This document shows positions 60,371 through 64,000 of a stretch of DNA of 64,000 nucleotides, piece by piece. Each line of letters opens with the position of its first letter. Within the stretch, counting starts at the first letter, position 1. The translations under genes and the position numbers were made by a program. Under the pieces are notes generated by a model. It did no database searches. It saw only the letters and a list, made by a program, of their open reading frames with translations, and had not been told where the DNA came from. The stretch is from contig JAFUDQ010000021.1 in the NCBI GenBank assembly GCA_017459075.1, positions 1-64,000 of the forward strand, in the 5' to 3' direction. Origin of the DNA: Bacteroidales bacterium (GTDB lineage Bacteria > Bacteroidota > Bacteroidia > Bacteroidales > UBA932).

Positions 60371-62037
60371 TTATTCTTTTTCAATTCTTGTGCATATTCG
60401 CTCGGGGTCTTACCGGTGACAGCAAGGAAGGAACGCTGGAAAGTTCGGATAGTATAGAATCCGCTGCGGTCGGCCAGTTCAGCGATGGGAATATCGGGGT
60501 TCTGGCTCAGAAGCTCCAAAGCATGGCGGATGCGGAGGCTCTTTATGTAGTCCGGGAAACTGATGCCGGGGGCGATTTCCTCCAGCATCTTATCCATCTC
60601 GTATCCAGTCTTGCCAAGAAGTTCGGTAGCGCTTTGTCGGCTGAGATTCTTGTTCAGGTAGAGCTTTTGGCCCTCGATAAGTTCTTTGAGCGAGTCTGCC
60701 TGCTGTTTTCTTACTTCAGTAACGTCTTTTTTCAGCTCTTTTTTTGCGATGATGGAGACTTGGCGTCGGATTGAGCCAAGGCTCTTTTCCAAGGCCCGGG
60801 TCTCTTGGTTGTGTTGGCGGGACTTCCGCAGTATAATCAGAAGAAGGATGCCGACAGAAAGGGCAAATACAAATATCAGGGCAAATATAAGGATCTGGTT
60901 TCTTTTCAGTACCTGCGTAGTATCGTCCAGTTTTAGCCGATAACTCTGCGAATTGAATTCCGCTGCATTCAGCAGTGTGCCTTCGGTCTGTTCTTTGGAC
61001 TCAATCTCTTGGCTCAGGATGTCGTAGAGGGCCTGATATTCCCTTGCCTTTTCCATGTCTCCGGCATTGGTAAAGGCTTCTTTAAGGCGGGAAATGCGAA
61101 GGCGGTAAGCCCTGCTCACGGTATCGGTATCCGTAAACTGTAATTCTCCCCCATAGAGTTCCAGGATTTTGTCTGGCTGACCGGAGGCTGCGTAATAATC
61201 AACAAGGCGAGTTTTTCCTCCGGTGGTGAGTGCATATTCCCGCGTCAGGGCGAGGTTGAAGATCTCTGATGCGGTTGCAGGTTCTCCCAAATAGGAGTAG
61301 CAAACGGCGCGGTTGACATCCAGGTAGAAACGGCAACGGTCAATGTATGAAGGGTTTGCTCCTGGGAAAGAACTCCCCATCCGGGCAATAAGACTGTCGT
61401 AGGTTTTGCAAGCAGTAAGAGCAGTCTGGTAATCCTTCCCGGAGAGCAGGTTGTTGATATACTGTCCGGTGAAATATAGCAGATGACCGTATTCTGATTC
61501 GGTCCTTGCAATGGCCGATGCTTTGGCGATGGCACCTTCCATCATTTCGAAGGCTGTGCTTTCCTCACCCATGTCGTGAAGGCAGTTGCCTGCCAGGAAG
61601 TCGAAGGAGTATTCCTCAAAAGTTTTACCGGCTTTATGTGCACATTCCTTTCCCTCCGTGCAGGTTGCCAGCAGAGCCGTGTAGTCCCGGCCGTTACGCA
61701 GTATAGTGGCCAAATGGTACAATAGTTCCGAACGGATGGCCGGGTCTTTTGCTTCGTCCTGTTCCAGGGCCTTATACATATAATCGGCGGCGGAGGCGTA
61801 GTCTTCCGTATATTGATAGGTAAGATTGGCTCTGAGTTCGTTTGCGGTAAAGACGCTGAGCTGCCCGCTGCGCAGACCCTCTGCCGTGAGTTTCATAGCC
61901 GCCTCGTAGTCTGTCTGCGCCAGTTCCTGGATGTGTGCCGGAGAATATGTTTCTTCGGACGATACGCCGGCATTATCGGCCGGAGAGCAGCAGGACAGAA
62001 TGAGCAATATGGCTGTAATGAAGTATAGCTTTTTCAT
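60367..62037 (-). CDS. Membrane TPR-AraC hybrid regulator
   Basis: 556 residues. The N-terminus MKKLYFITAILLILSCCS looks like a lipoprotein signal. Residues about 30-370 are helical TPR-like repeats (ALEQDEAKDPAIRSELLYHL and similar). One membrane helix (ILIFALIFVFALSVGILLLI, about 392-412) separates them from a cytoplasmic coiled segment and a C-terminal AraC HTH (about 455-556: SRQSATELLGKTGYEMDKML, PIAELADRSGFYTIRTFQRS, TPSEYAQELKK). This is a one-component periplasmic sensor wired to DNA binding. It heads the LD-carboxypeptidase operon by a 4-bp overlap and likely controls it. Promoter box TATTTTTG at 62059-62066. Confidence 0.9.
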   Translation of the reverse strand: MKKLYFITAILLILSCCSPADNAGVSSEETYSPAHIQELAQTDYEAAMKLTAEGLRSGQLSVFTANELRANLTYQYTEDYASAADYMYKALEQDEAKDPAIRSELLYHLATILRNGRDYTALLATCTEGKECAHKAGKTFEEYSFDFLAGNCLHDMGEESTAFEMMEGAIAKASAIARTESEYGHLLYFTGQYINNLLSGKDYQTALTACKTYDSLIARMGSSFPGANPSYIDRCRFYLDVNRAVCYSYLGEPATASEIFNLALTREYALTTGGKTRLVDYYAASGQPDKILELYGGELQFTDTDTVSRAYRLRISRLKEAFTNAGDMEKAREYQALYDILSQEIESKEQTEGTLLNAAEFNSQSYRLKLDDTTQVLKRNQILIFALIFVFALSVGILLLIILRKSRQHNQETRALEKSLGSIRRQVSIIAKKELKKDVTEVRKQQADSLKELIEGQKLYLNKNLSRQSATELLGKTGYEMDKMLEEIAPGISFPDYIKSLRIRHALELLSQNPDIPIAELADRSGFYTIRTFQRSFLAVTGKTPSEYAQELKKNK

Positions 62038-62058
62038 GAACCAAACGTATAACAGGCA

Positions 62059-62066
62059 CAAAAATA
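62059..62066 (-). promoter_or_regulatory. -7 box of peptidase/TonB receptor operon
   Basis: Minus-strand TATTTTTG, 21 bases upstream of the ATG at 62037. No clear -33 box. Confidence 0.45.
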
Positions 62067-62159
62067 AGGTTTTTTAGCGACGCGAATGCCTTCCTGAACC
62101 CCATTTTTGCCGTTTCGCAAAAAAATGTCGCCAGCAACGGGAAAAATGTCGTGCAGTAC

Positions 62160-62330
62160 TTTTCAGCAGGCCGCTCGCTCCGTATTTCAACGATACTTCA
62201 GATGCTGGAAGCCTCCAATATGTCCGTAGCGGATGTCGCTTACAGCCTCGGCTTTGAGAATCCCATCCACTTCAGCCGTATCTTCAAAGAGCACTTCGGA
62301 ACTTCTCCATCAGTAATAGCGGCGAACTGA
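62160..62330 (+). pseudogene. C-terminal fragment of an AraC regulator gene
   Basis: The + strand reads the second AraC helix-turn-helix in one frame up to a TGA: LRISTILQMLEASNMSVADV, then AYSLGFENPIHFSRIFKEHF and GTSPSVIAAN. The first helix pair, the sensor domain and any start codon are missing, and the frame upstream (62073 on) has no family resemblance. It faces away from the intact TPR-AraC regulator. This is the remnant of a lost regulator and accounts for the 362-bp stretch without an intact gene (62038-62399). A hairpin, GCCCCGACA/TGTTGGGGC (62339-62370), follows and may be its old terminator. Confidence 0.82.
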
Positions 62331-62338
62331 GACAACAT

Positions 62339-62370
62339 GCCCCGACAATCTCCATTTGGACTGTTGGGGC
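62339..62370. terminator. Hairpin after AraC remnant
   Basis: GCCCCGACA and TGTTGGGGC pair over nine positions (one G/T wobble) with an inner TCCA/TGGA. No T-run follows on the + strand, so termination is doubtful. Confidence 0.3.
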
Positions 62371-62399
62371 CTAGTCGTCTTATACCGATAAATTCGATT

Positions 62400-62879
62400 T
62401 TATTGTTTCAGTGAATATGTGACAGAGATAGTGCTAGTTCCGAAGAAAGCCTTCAGTTCTTCGGTGGACTTTCCATCAACCTTTCCCAGCGGGGTGTAAG
62501 ACCATCTGTTGTTTCCGTAGAAAATGCAGATGTTGTTGCCGTTGTAGAGCATAATGTCTCCGGAAACAGCTGTAACCTGTCTGTCCTGTCTTTCCAGCGA
62601 GAATCCAAGTAGACCGTAATGCTCAAAGCCATTGGCTCTCATTTCCACGGTTACGGGGCCAGATTTCAGTTTGGCTGCCAAAGCCTTTGCAGCTACGTTA
62701 TCGGCCATGGTGGCAGTTATTGTCTTTCCACCGGCTGTAATAATCATTGTCATAGATTGTGAAGTCTCTGATGTATTTTCTTCCTGTTGTTGCGGCACAA
62801 TTGGCTCATCCTTCCCACCACAGGCAGTAGCGGAAAGGACGGTCAAAATAATTGTCAATAAGGCTGCTATGCGTTTCAT
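62400..62879 (-). CDS. Cyclophilin-like domain lipoprotein
   Basis: 159 residues. Lipobox SATAC, a short Glu/Gln/Thr/Ser-rich linker, and a compact domain of about 110 residues (MTMIITAGGKTITATMADNV, YGLLGFSLERQDRQVTAVSG, MLYNGNNICIFYGNNRWSYT) matching the cyclophilin-like fold often found beside flavodoxin or reductase genes. Activity unknown. It starts inside the alpha/beta hydrolase stop (ATGA), so it is translated with it. Confidence 0.83.
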   Translation of the reverse strand: MKRIAALLTIILTVLSATACGGKDEPIVPQQQEENTSETSQSMTMIITAGGKTITATMADNVAAKALAAKLKSGPVTVEMRANGFEHYGLLGFSLERQDRQVTAVSGDIMLYNGNNICIFYGNNRWSYTPLGKVDGKSTEELKAFFGTSTISVTYSLKQ

Positions 62880-63940
62880 TTCATGTATTCATTGAAGAAG
62901 TACGCCATTTTTTCGTAGGGAATCACGCCTGCCTCGTCATCGTAAAGGTCTATGTGGGAAGCGCCGGGGATGATATAGAGTTCCTTGTTGTCGCCCTTGA
63001 GCTTAGCGAACGCACCTTCCCCGAAATAACGGCTGTGGGCCTTTTCACCATGGACAATTAGGACGGTATTCCTGATCTCGCCGGCCATGTCCAGCAGGGG
63101 CTGGTTCAGGAATGAGATGGTGCCGGTGACGTTCCATCCGTCGGTGGAGTTGCCGCTGCGCTCGTGGTATCCGCGCGGGCATTTGTAGTAGGCGTGGTAA
63201 TCCTTTACAAACCAGGGAGCATCGTCCGGAAGCGGATCGATGACGCCGCCGGCACGTTTGTAAGTACCTGATTTGTAATCCTCTGTGCGCTGAGAACTCC
63301 AGGCCACGCGCTGCGCATGGCGGGCCTCCTCATTATCCGTAGAGCCGAAATAACCCTCACGTGCCACGCGGGACATATCGTACATGGTAGCAGCCACAGT
63401 CACCTTGATGCGCGGATCAATAGCAGCCGCATTGATGGCCATGCCGCCGAAACCGCAGATACCGATAATACCGACGCGCTCCGGGTCCACCAGGTCGCAT
63501 GTGCTCAGGAAATCCACTGCGGCGCAGAAGTCTTCCGTGTTGATGTCGGGAGATGCCATCCTGCGGGGCTCTCCGCCGGATTCGCCGGTAAAGGAAGGGT
63601 CAAAGGCGATGGTGAGGAAGCCTAGCTCCGCCATATGCTGGGCATACAGGCCAGAGGATTGCTCCTTCACGGCGCCGAAAGGGCCGCTCACAGCAATGGC
63701 CGGTAGACGGCGAGTATTGTCATCCTGAGCGTCAGCGAAGGATCTGGGAACATACATATCGGCAGCCAATTCGATTCCGTAACGGTTGTGGAAAGTGACC
63801 TTGGAGTGATTGACCAATTCAGACTTCGGGAACTTTTTGTCCCATTCCTGGGTTAATTTCAAAGTTGTCATGTTGTCTGTGTTTTGCTTGCAGCCGAGCA
63901 GCATCATGGCCGCCAAGGCTAATACTGTCATTCTTTTCAT
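62876..63940 (-). CDS. Alpha/beta hydrolase lipoprotein with Cys nucleophile
   Basis: 354 residues. A lipoprotein signal (LALAAMMLLGC) precedes an alpha/beta hydrolase of the dienelactone hydrolase-like class. The nucleophile elbow is GIIGICGFGGMA, with cysteine where most hydrolases have serine. Other landmarks: FDPSFTGESGGEPRRMA, and the catalytic His in IIPGASHIDLYDD. Residues 66-75 (RSFADAQDDN) are encoded by a dispersed-repeat sequence and are probably an insertion. Start MKRMTVLAL is set by the signal peptide. Upstream codons belong to a GATATTTG promoter region 63945-63952. Confidence 0.88.
   Translation of the reverse strand: MKRMTVLALAAMMLLGCKQNTDNMTTLKLTQEWDKKFPKSELVNHSKVTFHNRYGIELAADMYVPRSFADAQDDNTRRLPAIAVSGPFGAVKEQSSGLYAQHMAELGFLTIAFDPSFTGESGGEPRRMASPDINTEDFCAAVDFLSTCDLVDPERVGIIGICGFGGMAINAAAIDPRIKVTVAATMYDMSRVAREGYFGSTDNEEARHAQRVAWSSQRTEDYKSGTYKRAGGVIDPLPDDAPWFVKDYHAYYKCPRGYHERSGNSTDGWNVTGTISFLNQPLLDMAGEIRNTVLIVHGEKAHSRYFGEGAFAKLKGDNKELYIIPGASHIDLYDDEAGVIPYEKMAYFFNEYMK
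63719..63745. repeat. Dispersed repeat unit inside hydrolase gene
   Basis: The 27 bases starting GTCATCCTGAGCG and ending AGCGAAGGATCT match a short unit I know from many Bacteroidota intergenic regions. Read on the minus strand it adds SFADAQDDN to the protein without breaking the frame. No second copy is in this window. Confidence 0.55.
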
Positions 63941-64000
63941 GATGCAAATATCGATACTATCATCGTAATTTTTATACAAAAATTCGCCGACTTTATACCA

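Overview
The window is a stretch of chromosome from a member of the Bacteroidota, most likely a gut-type Bacteroidales. The evidence is TAnnTTTG-type promoters with an upstream TTTG/TTG box, a short 286-residue primary sigma factor, Bacteroidota-restricted families (DUF4421, DUF4491, S46 dipeptidyl-peptidase, secreted tricorn-like protease), two TonB-dependent receptors without SusD partners, and a serine-type sulfatase next to an anaerobic sulfatase maturase. Base composition is near 50% GC. I see no prophage, integrative element, insertion sequence, rRNA or CRISPR array. There is one tRNA gene (Thr, CGT). Assignment below order level would be a guess.

Layout. 0-6.5 kb: glycosyltransferase, secreted tricorn-like protease, polyprenol-phosphate mannosyltransferase, drug/metabolite exporter. 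6.5-14.8 kb: Tex, ClC channel, small acidic protein, YgiQ radical SAM protein, lipid kinase, acyltransferase. 14.8-21.8 kb: housekeeping block argS-rpoD-degP facing dnaN-exonuclease-unknown. 21.7-28.2 kb: periplasmic binding lipoprotein, HI0933-type flavoprotein, tRNA-Thr, FadL-type porin, AraC regulator with a metallophosphoesterase, and the decayed remnant of an L-cysteine desulfidase (UPF0597) gene. 28.2-33.1 kb: divergent sulfatase/maturase pair, then an S46 peptidase with DPP11-like specificity residues. 33.1-43.6 kb: patatin plus flavin-reductase-like lipoprotein, envelope proteins, K+/H+ antiporter, an unusual Na/Pi transporter carrying a C-terminal PhoB-like winged helix, an AraC regulator and an M19 dipeptidase. 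43.5-47.6 kb: TonB receptor with a heavy-metal-binding protein, alcohol dehydrogenase, acetyltransferase. 47.6-53 kb: six-gene minus-strand operon with a serpin lipoprotein, an MFS transporter and a DUF1349 lipoprotein. 53-55.2 kb: Gre factor and pyrG. 55.3-62.1 kb: five-gene operon (TPR/AraC membrane regulator, LD-carboxypeptidase, cytidylate-kinase-like protein, TonB receptor, VanX-like D-Ala-D-Ala dipeptidase). 62.1-64 kb: AraC gene remnant, cyclophilin-like lipoprotein, alpha/beta hydrolase.

The most interesting items are: (1) the Na/Pi cotransporter-PhoU-winged-helix fusion, with a PhoB/PhoP-like direct repeat of 11-bp period just upstream of its own promoter, which suggests a one-protein phosphate transporter and transcription factor; (2) the 55.3-62.1 kb operon, whose enzymes fit scavenging of peptidoglycan stem peptides through a dedicated TonB receptor; and (3) an 8-mer, CATCGGCA, found about 34 times against about 2 expected, in several reading frames and in an intergenic region, so it looks like a DNA-level motif. 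Smaller observations concern gene remnants, repeats inserted in-frame into secreted proteins, apparently leaderless promoters and a lipoprotein flavin reductase.
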